The position numbers and the translations under genes were made by a program. DNA of 64,000 nucleotides from Nageia nagi (taxonomy: Eukaryota; Pinophyta): the NCBI GenBank assembly GCA_050084985.1, contig JBITNC010000001.1, forward strand, positions 32,984,001 to 33,048,000, in the 5' to 3' direction. Below are positions 36,556 through 48,520 of the stretch, in pieces. The notes beneath the pieces were generated by a model that saw only the letters and a list, made by a program, of their open reading frames with translations, was not told the origin of the DNA and did no database searches. Every line of letters starts with the position of its first letter. The first letter of the stretch is position 1.

Positions 36556-37151
36556 AACCCTAAATTTTATAAAATGTATCAAAGAAAAAATGAATCAAGT
36601 CTTTTAATTGATAATTTTATCAAGGTTAAATAGTTCAAAAAAATTAAAACCTATGAGTAATTTTAGATTTGAAAAATGACCCTTCTTTTGAAAGGAAAAA
36701 GAAGGATGAGATTGAATATGACAAAGTGCTTTGTATAAAATTTTGCATAAGATCTTCATGTAACCTAACTATTGGGATGAAAAGTAGAATAATCAAAATA
36801 ATTGTATTTGCAAAGAAACTTCTTTATCACATGTTAGTTTTGGTATACATAGATGACATAGTAGCTTATCATGTACCTACCATAAATAGCAAATAGTATA
36901 GTGATACTGATAATTTTCACTTTGATAATGCAACCATACTATTTTCAAAATGCTTCAAACATAAAAGATTAAAAAATAAATTTAATTATAATTCAAGCAA
37001 TCAAATTTGGCTTATTAATAGAGAATAGGTTAATCCAAAATATTGACTAAAGTAAAATATACAAGTTAAAAAAATAAAAAAACTTGAAAGCACCCACCTT
37101 CATAAAAGGTAAGTTTTTGAATTATCCTCTACTTACAATTAGTAGATAATT
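35326..37151 (+). other. Element F 3' untranslated region with imperfect internal duplication
   Basis: AT-rich. Two related units: about 35600-36250 and 36310-37080. Both hold an AAACCCTCTTT-TAGTTTAGG-TTAGC block, then GGAAATTTTG-TAAGATC-TCATGTA, then a GTATACATAGA block and ATTCAA-CAATCAAATTTG-CTTATT. The 36669-36896 frame is part of the second unit and is not convincing as a gene. Confidence 0.55.
36485..36552. repeat. Microsatellite (TA)6(TG)28
   Basis: (TA)6 at 36485-36496 followed by an uninterrupted (TG)28 at 36497-36552. Such a long pure run inside an otherwise old, mutated element points to later expansion. Alternating purine-pyrimidine DNA of this kind can adopt Z-form. Confidence 0.97.
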
Positions 37152-37166
37152 CAAAAAGGGGATAAA
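37152..37166 (+). promoter_or_regulatory. Polypurine tract of element F
   Basis: CAAAAAGGGGATAAA lies directly left of the right LTR. No similar tract lies left of 1907. This sets the orientation of F as +. Confidence 0.65.
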
Positions 37167-37998
37167 TTTTAATACCCAAAAATGACCTTATTTTGATAAG
37201 TGAATGAAGAATAAAAAATTATAACAAATATTAAACTTTTTAATATAGTCTACCAATCATCAACATCTAAATTCAATTATCGGTGACTTAGGTTAGATGT
37301 TGATATCCTATACCTAAACGTCAATGACTTTGTAATTGGTAAAAATAAATTAAAAATAGCAACTCTTGAAGCTTCTTTGGAAGAAAACAATGGATAACAG
37401 ATGAATCATCATCCATCCCATGCATCTCAACTTTGGATCATAGCCATAACAAAGTTTGATAGGATTTTCTATCCTAATTTTTGTCTCAAAATTGGAAACT
37501 TTAACTATTTCCAAAATCTACAAATAAAGTTTTCTATAATGAAGCAAAGGGACATAGAGTGAATGCAAACTTACTTTGTTGGAATACATTCTAGTTTACT
37601 AAGTTAAATGCATTATTATTTCACACTTTGCATAATTTTTAATGTTTAGTATTATGCTTATTTTATGATATGAATAGGTATGTTTGATGCCTTTTCTATT
37701 CACATGTGTGTAAGGTCCATAGGTGTAGAGTAACAAAACTTAATCAAGACAAGTCATATGAAATTGGAAAAGAGAAATCCAATTTTTTTGCAAGTTTTAG
37801 AAAATAGTCTTAGAAGCTTCTAGACACTATAAATAGGCCTACAAAGGCAAAAATATTATTTTGTAAAAATCCCTTTTGCAAGTTAAAAACTCAAAACATA
37901 TTTGTAATTGTATCATAAAGGTCTATTCATGAATAATAAAGAAAATGTTGATCATGACATGTATTTTCTTGTTTGCTAATAGGGTTACTTTTTGAGTA
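37167..37998 (+). repeat. 3' LTR of element F (copy 2 of the 820-bp direct repeat)
   Basis: Starts TTTTAATACC next to the polypurine tract and ends GGGTTACTTTTTGAGTA, matching 1907-2722. It keeps an intact TATAAATA at 37828-37835. Confidence 0.6.
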
Positions 37999-40539
37999 TG
38001 AGAATATGTATTCATGAATGTATGGTTGTAACATAATGAATGATGATTATATACTCACTTATGTATGAATGCATAAAATAAACTATGGATGTATACCTAT
38101 AATGTCACAATAATGAATGAACATATGAATGAATAAAATGAACTTGTATGTATAACCACATATAGGGAAATGAACTTGTATACTTAAGCACATATGCGTA
38201 AACAAATATTAATGATAAATCAAATGAACTATAATATAATGTACAAAAAGATAATAAAATTACCAAACAATACAATACACAACAACAAAACTTATAAAAG
38301 ATAGTAAAGCTTAAGATAAAAGTGGAAAAATGATAATAAAAGTGACAAGACATACCATGGATATGTAAAATGAGCATAAAAAGAATCATAATGATAACCA
38401 AGATAAAAATTAAATCAAGTGATAAGAAATAACAAAGTAAACATAACAAAATCATCACATCATAAATAAGGGCTCAAAATAACAACTTAACAAAACCAAT
38501 GACCAACATAATGAACTCATAACTAAATGAGATATAGTACAATGAATTATAATAAGAACATGATTAAAAGACTACAATGAACCAAAATAGGCATAAAATA
38601 AAGCCATTATGATGATCCACAAACATTTAATTTTTTCAAAAATAAGTTGATATGCTATCAAAATTATGACAAAATAGTGTGTAAAATGAGGTAGGGAAAA
38701 TGCCCTAGGGACACACCCTAAATACTTAATTTATGCCAATTTGCACAAATACCAATAAGAACCTTGTTGAAATGCTGCCTAGGTGTAGCTAAAATGGACC
38801 AAAATAAGACAATTATGAATTTGGTGCTTTTAAAAAAGTGAAAAATTATAAAATTTGCAAATGAAACTGGCAACCATGATGATGATTTGATAAACTAGCT
38901 TGATGATATGATAGATGATAATTTGTTCTAATAGTAGGATCAAATGGTTTGAAAAATAGGGATCATTTTTCCTATTTTCAAAACCAAAATATAAGGCTAC
39001 TTGGTCCAAAGTGACAACCCTTCAATGCTCATTGAAAGTGTACTATTTCAAGTATCCCGATAAATGGCTTACAAAACATGACAAGGAAATGGAGTTAGAA
39101 TACAAAACTTGACATGCTAATTGAATTTATATTGGTAATAAACAAGAAATTAATGAATTTAAAAATATATGTGGTTTGCTATGTTTAAAATTGTAGAACC
39201 AAAGTCAACTTTTTAGGGTACTAAATTTTGGAACCTTTATCCTTGAACCAAAATGGACTATGATATGGTGACAAAATGATACGAAATGGTTTGGTATGAT
39301 ATGATAGGATACAATAGGATATAATATAAATAATTTATAAGCTAGGACCATAATGTGACCTAGGGTATTTTGCTAGGGTGATCATGTGTGTTTGTGCAAA
39401 GTGTCAACTTTGAACCTAAAACAAATGATTAAGATTTGACCTGATATGGATAGAATTGACTTGCAAGGATGATTGGTATGAACATGAGTTTTGAGAAATA
39501 TATCATTCACCAAATTGACATGGTTACACTAGTTTTTGAAAACCAATTAAAATGCAATTTTGATAAAATAATAAAAGGTACAAATATGATGAAAGGGAAA
39601 CAAATGCGATAAGGCATAAAATGATAATGGATATGACATCAAAATGACTTAATAATAGATAAAACAATGATCAAATAAGCTTGAAAAATGAATGTTCAAC
39701 AATGGTACAAGTCACAAAAATATTGTATATTTTTTCCCTCAAAAATTGTGCTATTATGCAGTCTATGATCAATCCCAAGGGAATTATTTTAAAGCAACAT
39801 AATATTTTTACTGAGACTCAAGTTGTTGTATCATCATCAAGAAACTACAAATTATGTATGATGATAAGTGGCATAAATGGACATGCAAAAATATCATGGA
39901 TGGGGTCCTTGCATGATCAATATGCAATGCACTTGACACACCAACTAAGATTAAAAACATAAAAAGTGAATGAGAATAAGATAAAATATCAATACAAATA
40001 ACAACTTGGTTGATATAGGTTATTTTGAGATTGAATTCCACTCATTTTTAGGAATGTTCTTTCTTTATCATGGAATAAATATAATGTTAAACAATCTTGA
40101 TCTAGATGAGGACCAAGAGTGATGAAAAATATAATGATAAATGCAAAGTGTTGAGAAGTGAGGAGAATATTCAATGTTATAAGGAATAACATATGATAGG
40201 GAGATGAGTGACTTGTGGTCTCTGTGCAACCAAAAAAGGTAGGATGAAACTAAAAGTGGAGAACCATCTGAGTATTGACTCCTAGTGATATGATAAAAAG
40301 AAAACAAAATGATAAGATAAAAAAATTTATACAAAGTGTAAATCTAAGAAAATATTTGTTTGTAAGACATATCTCATAACTAATAGATCAATATGATATG
40401 CTATGAAAAATAAAGTAATGATGATAAATTGTTATGCAAGATCAAATGAACCAAAATCAACAAGTATAAATAAATAGATATGAACAAGGTAAAAAATATG
40501 TATATAATGAATGAAGATGGATGATGTTGATGGTATCAA
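37999..40539 (-). other. Probable 3' region of element D, no gene seen
   Basis: AT-rich with abundant ATGA/TATG simple sequence (38000-38180; ATGATATGATAGG at about 39290). A long minus-strand frame (38105-38458) is purely hydrophobic, from low-complexity DNA, and is not taken as a gene. The D 3' LTR should lie in or beyond this stretch, but I cannot identify it. Confidence 0.45.
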
Positions 40540-41521
40540 TGTCTTCCTATCCCTCTAAAATTGATAAATGGTATGCACCCATGCTAAATTTCCTCTTGAT
40601 GATGTAAGGACCTAATCAATTTGATGCAAACTTGTCTTGATTCTCTTTAAGTACCAAATCACCAATCTCAAACTCTCTAGGTATTATCTTCTTATTGTAC
40701 ATATATTTGAATCATTTTTGATAAAATTTATGATATTTAATGGAATTGAAATGTCTCTTATAAATAAGTGTAAGTTAATCTAATTTGGCCTATTTAGCTT
40801 CCTCATTTGGAATGAGGCCCTGAAGATGAACTCTCAAACATGGAATCTCTAACTCAAGAGGCATGACTATTTCTATGTTATAGACTAATAAGAAGGGGAT
40901 GGCCTTTGTAGGTTTCCTAATATTGATGTAATAGGTCCATAATAAATATGAAAGACACTCATGCCAATTTATATGATTATCATTTACCATCATTTTTAGC
41001 TTTGTGACTATGGTTTTGTTGGATGCTTTTTCTTAACCATTCCTTAGTGGTAATATGATGTAGAAAAGGAATGATAAATTATAATCATTACATAATTCAC
41101 TTGCATGCTAATTCTTGAAACAAATCCTATTATTTGATATGATCTTCCATAAAATACCAAACCTACATATAATATGTGTGTCAATGAAGTTGGCACTCTT
41201 AGGACCCATGGTGGATATAAGTGGCTTAGCCTCAACCCACTTGGTGAAGTACTCTATTTTGGTGATAATGAATTTATGGTTGCCTAAAGAGGAAGGTACA
41301 AACTACCCTAATATATCAAAACCCCATTGTGCAAAAGGCCACATAGACTAGATAGGGTTAAGTTCCTAAGTAGGTAAATGCTGCAAATAAGAGTGTTGTT
41401 GATACTTAATACATTTCTTGATAGTCTCATTCTATGGTAGGTAAATGATAACCCATTGTAAGAATACATTTAGAAATGGTTGTTCCATTAAATTACCAAC
41501 CATATATATCATCATGAAAAA
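40540..41521 (-). pseudogene. Element D integrase core and C-terminal remnant
   Basis: Minus strand from 41340: WPFAQWGFDILG (first Asp), VEYFTKWVEAKPL-like (about 41255), CRFGI (about 41165), then SNNR where the usual DNG is expected, so the second catalytic Asp is lost. HECLSYLLWTYYINIRKPT and FLLVYNIEIVMPLELEIP are in the open frame 40993-40790. The C-terminal GPY-like part (LGPYIIK, MGAYHLSIL) runs to about 40545. Stops are frequent. Confidence 0.8.
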
Positions 41522-41526
41522 TATGA

Positions 41527-42249
41527 TGATCTATAATCACTAGATGATTATAGCATACTCAAATCCTCACTTATAGATTTGAACAAAAAAATATTCACAT
41601 TATAAAATTTATTAAATTGTATATAAATTTGAAATTGCATAATGTAAACTACAAATTAACAATCTCAATCATACACAATAAGATCAACAGAATGATTTAC
41701 CTTGGTTCACCCAATGTGGGCTAATCTAGAATGAAATTGGAGCCTTCTCTTCTCATTATATATGGATATTATAATATTACATGCATATAGATGAATAAAA
41801 TCAAAATAATAGAAATACCATCTCTTACAATACTACTACAATCTCCTATAGTAAGAAGAATAACTTTAGAACTATAAAAATTTTAGAATGAATCTTGGTC
41901 TTCCTTTAAATATTTACAATCCTAAAATTCCAAAACTCTTTAAGCTAAGAGTGATGAATCAAGAGAGTAGCATTCATTTAATAGGCATGCAAATGTTTTC
42001 AAGATGCTATTTGATGATCTTGAACCACTAAACTATCTAAATCATCGATGCCCCTTCAACTTCCATTGTTGACTCATCAAAACATAGGCTATTAATGGCC
42101 TAAAAATAGTAGACTTAGGTTATTAATGCTATGATGTTTTTCACCAATCACCTCCAAATTTCATTCTTCAATCAATCTCTAAGAATAGATACCTTTGGAA
42201 TGAGTATTTTTTCTATAAAGATCAACCTAAAATGACATAATTTAGATCA
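41527..42249 (-). repeat. 3' LTR of element C
   Basis: On the minus strand starts TGATCTAAATT and matches 55502-56227 along its length (for example GGTAAATCATT, CTTTAAATATTTACAATCC, GACTCATCAAAA). On the minus strand the purine tract GGGAAGGTG precedes it. Confidence 0.92.
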
Positions 42250-42650
42250 CACCTTCCCAATGAGAAGGCTTTTGCTCCCATAAATGCATATATGAAGATA
42301 CAATTCCTCAACCCTATACTTGTGCATATACATAGCTTTATTAGGCTTTTTTTCTTTCAATATAACCAAGTACAAATTTGTATTTCCTCTTCTTGTAGCA
42401 TTATCCTTATTTTGTAATATGGAATCCTCCTTAAGTTCATCCATATTATTAGGAGCTAAGTAATCAATAGATGACAAAATTTGATATGAACCTACTTCAT
42501 ATTTAGTCAACATATATGGCTCATATAATTTTAAATGTTTGACATTAATAACTGAATAGATGTTCATATATGCTAGTAGATACAATCCAAAAGCATTCTC
42601 ACTCACTTGCTCCATAATCTCAAATGGTCCATATCTTATATGTTTCAACT
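42250..42650 (-). pseudogene. Element C integrase C-terminal GPY/F module and chromodomain-like tail
   Basis: Open frame 42648-42247. It begins KHIRYGPFEIMEQVSENAFG and NVKHLKLYEP, the GPY/F module of chromoviruses. The tail RGNTNLYLVILKEKKPNKAM followed by YRVEEL lines up with the chromodomain pattern (R-x-x-x-x-YLV-W-x-G/K...E-x-L). The aromatic residues expected after YLV and later in the domain are replaced (I, M), so histone-tail binding is unlikely. Chromodomains in this clade are known to steer integration to marked chromatin. The match is by eye. Confidence 0.7.
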
Positions 42651-43686
42651 TCTTGGCTTGTCCATGCTACCTCTCCTTACTAAGATGCAACCAAACATGG
42701 TCTTCCACATGAAACTTATGGTCAACTCTATGTTTATCATGTCTCATCTTGTACTTGGTTTGGCTTGTCTTAAGTTACTCTTGGAATTTCAAATAAATTT
42801 GCCTAATATTTTTAACAAACCTTTTAACTTACTTTTGTTCTTTCTCAAGTGAATCTCCTTCATCATTTTATTTTCCAAACACACAATCAAAATATAAAGG
42901 TGGTAAATAACCAAAACAAATCTCAAAAAGAATCTTATTAATGGAAGAATGAATTTCCTTATTGTATAAATGTTGGATATATTCAAGATGTTCATCTCAA
43001 GAATTAGGATGCTTGCCACAATAACCCCTCAAGAGTTGAACCACTATCCTATTCATCACCTTCATTTTTCCATACATTTGATGATGAAAAGTAGTACTCC
43101 TCTTCAACATTATATCCATCATTTCCCATAAACATGTCCAAAACTTGCCCAAAATCTACTATCTCTATATGAAACAATAGAAGTAGACAATCCAAAATGA
43201 ACCCAAACATGTTAAAAGAACAAATTTGTAGTATCTTATCCCATTATTATCTTCTTATAATGAACCAAAACACTCATCTTGCTAAATCTATCCAAAACAA
43301 AAAATAAATAGTCATGACCCTTCTTGCTCATAGGCAATCCACCCATAAAAATCCATTGGATACACTCCCATGGATGTGAATGTACCAAAATTAGCTGATA
43401 AAAATATAATTTCCTATTACTTAGCATGCTAGTATGACATAAAGAACACCCCCTTATGTATTTAGCAACTTGATTTTGCATCTTTGGCCGATATACATAC
43501 CTTTGCAAATTGTACAATATCTTTCCAAACCCAAAATATCTTGTAATGCTTGAAGTATGTGCTTCTCTAATCAATCCAATCCTTTCACCTATAGGTACAC
43601 ATAATGCATTAAAATGATAAAGAAGTCTATTTTGCAAATGAGAATAATTAAAGTCTTCATACTTGGACCTAGATGAAGATAACATC
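42651..43686 (-). pseudogene. Element C integrase remnant
   Basis: Open frame 43685-43236 starts with the zinc region (REAHTSSITRYFGFGKI; RGCSLCHTS) in which the second His is changed to Tyr. In the core, the first Asp block is out of frame (WECIQWIFMGGLP), followed by DYLFFVLDRFSKMSVLV. After 43236 the second Asp block reads VSYRDSRF (usual VSDRD). Frameshifts and stops follow to 42650. The integrase N-terminus is cut at 43686 by the B2 target site and continues at 52213. Confidence 0.88.
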
Positions 43687-43691
43687 TCATA

Positions 43692-44551
43692 TATTTACAA
43701 GTAAAAATTCGAGCATGCAAATAAATGAGCAATAAAGGAAAACATTCACACACTCAAATGACTTGTAACTCGAGCTATGGATAGCAATTTATACATAGAA
43801 TAATGAAAGATAACAATAAGTATTTTGACAAATTGATAAAACTCAAAATTTGCTTGATAAATTTAGGTTCACTAATAAGTACGTAACAAGTAAATGCAAA
43901 TATATGTATGATAAAACAAGCGTAAAATGGCACTGCCTATCAAGACTAAAATTATATACCCACTTCATGGAGCACATTTGAAATGAAGCTGATGACAAAA
44001 TCTTGGGATCCAACATTGTCCACACCTGAAATCATGAAGCTAAAAATTCATAGAAGAAGGTCACAGGCAATGTTCATCGCACTGGATAGGAACATCGATG
44101 ATCTGTATTCATCCATAGAGGAGCACTGATGGCCTTTGATAGGCTATGATCCATCTCCAATGAGTCTACACCCCACTAAAATCTTGAGATGATCATAGTA
44201 TGATAATCAGATAGGTCTCTCAGTTCTTCAAAATGCTCGCAAGAAGGGGATACACAAAATTAGGCTTGACAGGTGGTGTTAAGAGACACCTTACAATATG
44301 ATTGCCATTATCAAGACAGGGATCATGTGTATCCTTGATTATGGACTTACTATTAGATCCCTTATTTATATAGGTAGTAGATAATATGACACACTCCTTG
44401 AGTCGGCATGTACCTACATAAGCAAGAGAAACATAGTAAATAATGATATATATTAATGAAATCTAAGATAACATTAATAACTGATTATAAGTGTAGGTAG
44501 CTATTTTATAATGTATTAACAAATACATAAATCAAATTTTATGTGTTGACA
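43692..44551 (-). repeat. 3' LTR of B2
   Basis: On the minus strand runs TGTCAACACA ... TTGTAAATA. Matches 51341-52207. Confidence 0.95.
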
Positions 44552-45409
44552 GATGCCCCACTTTGAATGATAAAGTGCAAATCACTAGGTGCATTAAGAT
44601 TTTTCATTCAAAGTATACTCAAGATGCCATAGCCAATCAAATATTGATAAGCATTGATAAGCATAATACCGACACTAATCAATCTAATTTTGATACTAAA
44701 CTATGATAAACCTGAGAAAGCTAAACAACATAATGACAAGAGATATGGGTTAAGAAACCCCCTTATGTGATATTCACCATGTTGCCCCTAGTTGATATTG
44801 CTAGGCTCCAATGATATCCTACAAAAAGAAAAGACAGCTCTAGGGTCCATAGCCATCTACCAAGAGGTCATAGATGATAATTACCCATATTTTTGACATT
44901 TTGGATATTATTTTTTTTTTGTGGAGTACAACCATCTCCTATCATTGATGGTCCAGTCTAATGATTCTGTGGGAGTTGGACTCCCTGCCAAGAGGCATGG
45001 TAATTGATATGGAGCTAATACTCTACCAAGGGGCATATGATAAACTGCTGATAATCTAATAAATCTGATAAGACTAATAAATTTGACTAATTTGGGAGTT
45101 GGAACTCTACCAAGGGGCATATGATAAACTACTGATAATCTAATGAATCTGACAAACTGAATCTAACAAACTAGGAGCTGGAACTCCACCAAGAGGCATA
45201 AAGGATCTTCAAACTAGTTGCATCTAACTTAAAGATAGGACCGCAAGTGGCCCACTTCTCATGGATATGGAGCATGGGCACTCCTCTTCTAACCTCAAAC
45301 TGACTCTTTGATTTGACTCTATGATGTCTGCTTGCATGATCATTCCTTTAGTATACTTTGCTATGACCCAAATGCACGCATCGACCCGCAAGCCACCTAG
45401 ATGTAATAC
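44552..45409 (-). other. B2 3' untranslated region with CCTCTTGG repeats
   Basis: Purine tract at 44555-44568 (minus strand). Five copies of a CCTCTTGGTAGAGTT-AGCTCC-like motif, read on the minus strand, near 45197, 45118, 45035, 44998 and 44870. The last copy (GACCTCTTGGTAGATGG) matches the last copy in B1. No ORF. Confidence 0.75.
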
Positions 45410-46545
45410 TTCTTCAAATGCCTAGCATTGATGGGATTCTTGAGAATCTCCCCATCCAATGTAGACAACCTATAAGCATCTCTGCCAAATACTTCTATAA
45501 TAGGGTGTGGTCCAACCTAATTTGGCTCAAACTTTCCCTTAAGCTCATCTTTGGCTGTAGTATTAGAAATATTCTCCTACAAGACCATATCTCCAACCTC
45601 AAAATCCTTAGGGACCACTCTCTTGCCATATGATCTTTTAATCCTCTGTTGATATGCTCTAAGGTGTTCTAATGCAATGATTCTGTTTTCATCTAGTGCT
45701 TCAAGTTGATTCAATCTTGCCTCCAAATATTATGGTTCCTTCATCACATCCTTGAGTGCAATCCTTAGAGATGGGATCTCAATCTCAAGAGGGATAACTA
45801 CCTCATCTCCAAACACAAGAGAGTATGGGGTAGCACCTATTGTTGTCTTTTCACTTGTCCTATAGTCCCATAAAGAATAAGGTAATTGCTCATGCCAATC
45901 CTTCCCATTCTTCTTGATATTCTTGGCCAATATCCTTTTGATTGTCTTATTTGTAGCTTCAGCCTCCCATTACCTTGAGGGTAGTAAATTGAAGAAAATC
46001 TCTGCTCAATCCTCATTTTTTGGCAAAATTCTTTGATATCCTTACCTATGAAGTTAGCCCCATTGTCCATAACCAACCTTTGTGGTATGCCAAACCTACA
46101 AATGATGTATTCCTTGATGAACTTGATCACATGCTTCTGAATAGCTATTTTTAAAGGGATAGCCTCAACCCATTTCGTATAATATTCTATAGCAACTAAG
46201 ATAAACTTGTGCCCCTCACTAGATGGTGGGTTAATAACACCCATGAAATCCATAGCCCACATAGAGAAAGGCCATGGTGATGTAACATAGTTCAATTCTT
46301 GAGATGGTGTAAGCTCAAGATGTGCATGCCTTTGACATTGCTCATATTTCTTGACATGCTCAAAATAGTCATGCTCCATGGTAGGCCACCAATAACCCAT
46401 CCTGATTAGCTTGCCAAAAACTGATCTCCCATTAAAATGCCCCCCACGTGCCCCCCCATGGGCATGCTCTAATACTGTTGCAATTTCCTCAATAAGAAGG
46501 CATCTTAAAAGAATACCATTAAATGACCTTTTGTAAAGCACATCA
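45410..46545 (-). pseudogene. B2 integrase, nearly complete, one frameshift near the third catalytic residue
   Basis: Open frame 46541-45837 (234 codons). Zinc region: AHGGARGGHFNGRS and KKYEQCQ (first Cys replaced by Tyr). Core: first Asp in AMDFMGVINPP, second Asp in RLVMDNGANFIG, then YYPQGNG. Just after this (about 45965) one base is missing relative to B1, so the catalytic Glu falls out of frame. The rest is open in the next frame (45930-45730: LPYSLWDYRTSE, PYSLVFGDEVVIPLEIEIPS). The C-terminal part FEPNWVGPHPIIEVFG and ARHLKKYYI lies at about 45530-45410. Not functional as it stands. Confidence 0.92.
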
Positions 46546-46790
46546 CCAATGATAACGTACCTAGTTGCAAGCCTCTTTATTCTAATTTGCTCTCACTTAT
46601 CAAGAGTAGTATCAATAAAATCATCCTTCAAATATCTATAGATATGTTAGTACCATGGAATCTCTTCATACCCAACTCTTTAGACCACACATATTGCACT
46701 TTCCTTAGTAGTGGATGAAGTTTCTAGGTTTCTGATGGTGAAGCTAGTTTCTTTGTCCTCAACTTCCAATGGTATAAGCGATGCCACACT
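46546..46790 (-). pseudogene. B2 link between second RNase H and integrase
   Basis: Coding-like, similar to B1 26000-26150 (ASLIPLEVE-type, then W-x-QHI and YLKDDFID). Broken by stops. Confidence 0.6.
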
Positions 46791-47175
46791 TGCCATTGCA
46801 TCTGCTAGTCTGTTGCTACTCCTTGGGACATTTTCCAATTGATATCCTTTGAAATGTGTGAGTAACTTGATAATGTAATCCCTATAAGGGATAAGCTTTT
46901 CATCTTTGGTCTTGTAAACCTTGTTGACCTGCTTAACTATTAGCTATGAACTCCATAAATATGTATCCATGAAATACCAATTTCTATAGCTACCTTCAAG
47001 CCCAATATAAGAGCTTCATATTTTGCCATATTGTTAGTGCATTCAAATGACAATTTGTAGGACATAGGAATGATGTCATTCTATGGGGATATTAATGCAA
47101 TTCCTACTCTTGATCCATGCATACACCTAGACCCATCAAAGTATAACTTCCAAGGTTTAGATTCTCTTGGAAATA
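46791..47175 (-). pseudogene. B2 second (archaeal-type) RNase H remnant
   Basis: Minus strand: KLYFDGSRCMHGSRVGIALI (about 47150), then SYKLSFECTNNMAKYEALIL, then GLKVAIEIGISWIHIYG. The catalytic Asp (FDGS) and Glu (KYEA) are kept, while the third acidic site (usual YGDS) reads YGVHS. Stop codons at about 47080 and 46940. Follows the gypsy RNase H, as in the Tat clade. Confidence 0.82.
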
Positions 47176-47793
47176 GAACACTGGTGGTCCTATCATCATC
47201 ATAAATAGGCCACAGGTAGTCCTTCTCTACAAACTCTACCATATCTGTTAATGCACATTCATCCTTGAATTCTTCTCTGAGCTCTGTACTATCCCTTATG
47301 GGGAATTTTGCAACAAAATCTGTGATTGCCTATCCCTTAACTCATTTTTGCTTAACAAATCTGAGATCAAATTCTTAAAGTAACATGACCCATTTTGATG
47401 CTCTTCCATCAAGGTAAGGCTTTAACATTAAGTACCTCAATGGATTTACTTGTGTAAGCACATGTGTAGTGCTATTGATCATGTAATGCCACAACCTTTC
47501 AGTAGCAAACACCACACATTGACATAACTTTCAATAGGAGTGTATCTAGTCTCATAATCCTTCAATGTCCTACTGATAAAATAGATAGCCCTCTCTTTAC
47601 CATCTTCCTCCTTCTTAGCAAGCATTAATCCAAATGCATGCTCTGTAGCTGAAACATAAAGCCAAAGGGGTTCTCCATGCCTATATGGAGCTAACACTGG
47701 TGGGTGTAACAAATATTCTTTTATCTTATCAAATGGCTCTTGACATTTATCATCCCATTTAAACTCAACATCTTTCTTAAGTAAATGAGACAT
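47176..47793 (-). pseudogene. B2 gypsy RNase H remnant
   Basis: Open frame 47793-47479: SHLLKKDVEFKWDDKCQEPF, PPVLAPYRHGEPLWLYVS, AIYFISRTLKDYETRYTPIE. Continues in another frame (THVLTQVNPLRYLM; WVMLL, stop, EFDLRFVKQK) to about 47340. The frame breaks at about 47480 and has a TAA at about 47380 where B1 has a TAG. Confidence 0.88.
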
Positions 47794-48520
47794 AGGAGCT
47801 ATCTTGTCTATTAATTGACATATAAATCTTCTAATGGCCTATATTTTACCTTGTAAACTCCTTAATTTCTTGAGATTTGTTGGAGGTGCCATTTCTATGA
47901 TGGCTTTGATCTTTTTGGGATCCACTTCCACACCTCTCCTTGAGACAATATGTCCCAAGAGTTTTCTTGATGACACACCAAATACACACTTTTATGGCTT
48001 AACTCTTAACTTGTACTATCTCATCCTCTCAAATGCTGCTTTCAAATCTTGAACATGATCTTCTTTGTTCTTGGATTTTATCAAAATGTCATCAACATAT
48101 ACCTCAACTATCTTATGAATGAAATCATGGAACATAGCTATCATGGCTCTTTGGTATGTAGCTCCCGCATTCTTGAGACCAAACAACATTACCTTGTAGC
48201 AAAAGTTGCCCCAAGGTGTTCTAAAAGCTATTTTATGTTGATCACTTTCTTTGATTTTATTTTGATTATATCCCAAAAAGCCATCCATAAATGACAACAT
48301 CTCATATTCTACTAAACTATCAATGATCATATCTATGTTAGGCAATGGGAAATTATCTTTTGGACAAGCCTTGTTGAGATCCCTAAAATCAGTACACACT
48401 TTGATTTCACCTATAGGCTTCTTAACTAGAACTATATTAGCCATCCATTCTGAGTAGTCTATGGATCTTATGAATCCAACTTCTAGCAATTTCTCTATTT
48501 CCTTCTTCATGAGCAATGAA
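47794..48520 (-). pseudogene. B2 reverse transcriptase, mostly intact
   Basis: Open frame 48516-48016 (166 codons): KKEIEKLLEVGFIRSIDYSE, CTDFRDLNKACPKD, LSFMDGFLGYNQNKI, GNFCYKVMLFGLKNAGATYQ, VEVYVDDILIKSKNKEDH. The YVDD catalytic box is intact, unlike B1 (YVND). A stop follows at about 48014. The thumb part is DNA similar to KYVFGVSSRKLLGHIVSRRG, with one early stop, to about 47850. Expected to copy RNA into DNA if it were complete. Confidence 0.92.

Larger units (their letters stand above)
1907..37998 (+). mobile_element. Element F: large Tat/Ogre-like Ty3/gypsy retrotransposon, split by two insertions
   Basis: Two diverged direct repeats (1907-2722 and 37167-37998) bracket a plus-strand gag-pol. 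Pol order is PR-RT-RNase H-second RNase H-integrase, the order known for the plant Tat clade. A polypurine tract (37152-37166) abuts the right repeat and none abuts the left one, which fits left = 5' LTR and right = 3' LTR. Removing the copia element with its TSD (6.7 kb) and B1 (10.1 kb) leaves about 19.3 kb, the size range of Ogre-type elements. Possible TSD: GTATA at 1902-1906 against GTATG near 37996 (4 of 5), so the exact ends are uncertain. It carries a sense extra ORF and an antisense extra ORF downstream of pol. All coding parts are heavily mutated. Confidence 0.6.

Noticed and set aside
36669-36896. Plus-strand 75-codon ORF with a YIDDIV-like string, possibly RT
   Set aside because: The YIDD string is isolated, no other RT block is nearby, and the DNA is one unit of the imperfect 3' UTR duplication, whose other copy does not encode it.
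38105-38458. 117-codon minus-strand hydrophobic ORF, possible membrane protein
   Set aside because: It is composed of low-complexity AT-rich DNA (Ile/Leu/Tyr/Phe), has no motif, and lies in TATG/ATAA-rich repeat DNA.
39681-40334. Several 67-93 codon ORFs on both strands
   Set aside because: Overlapping frames in AT-rich DNA with no recognisable protein pattern.
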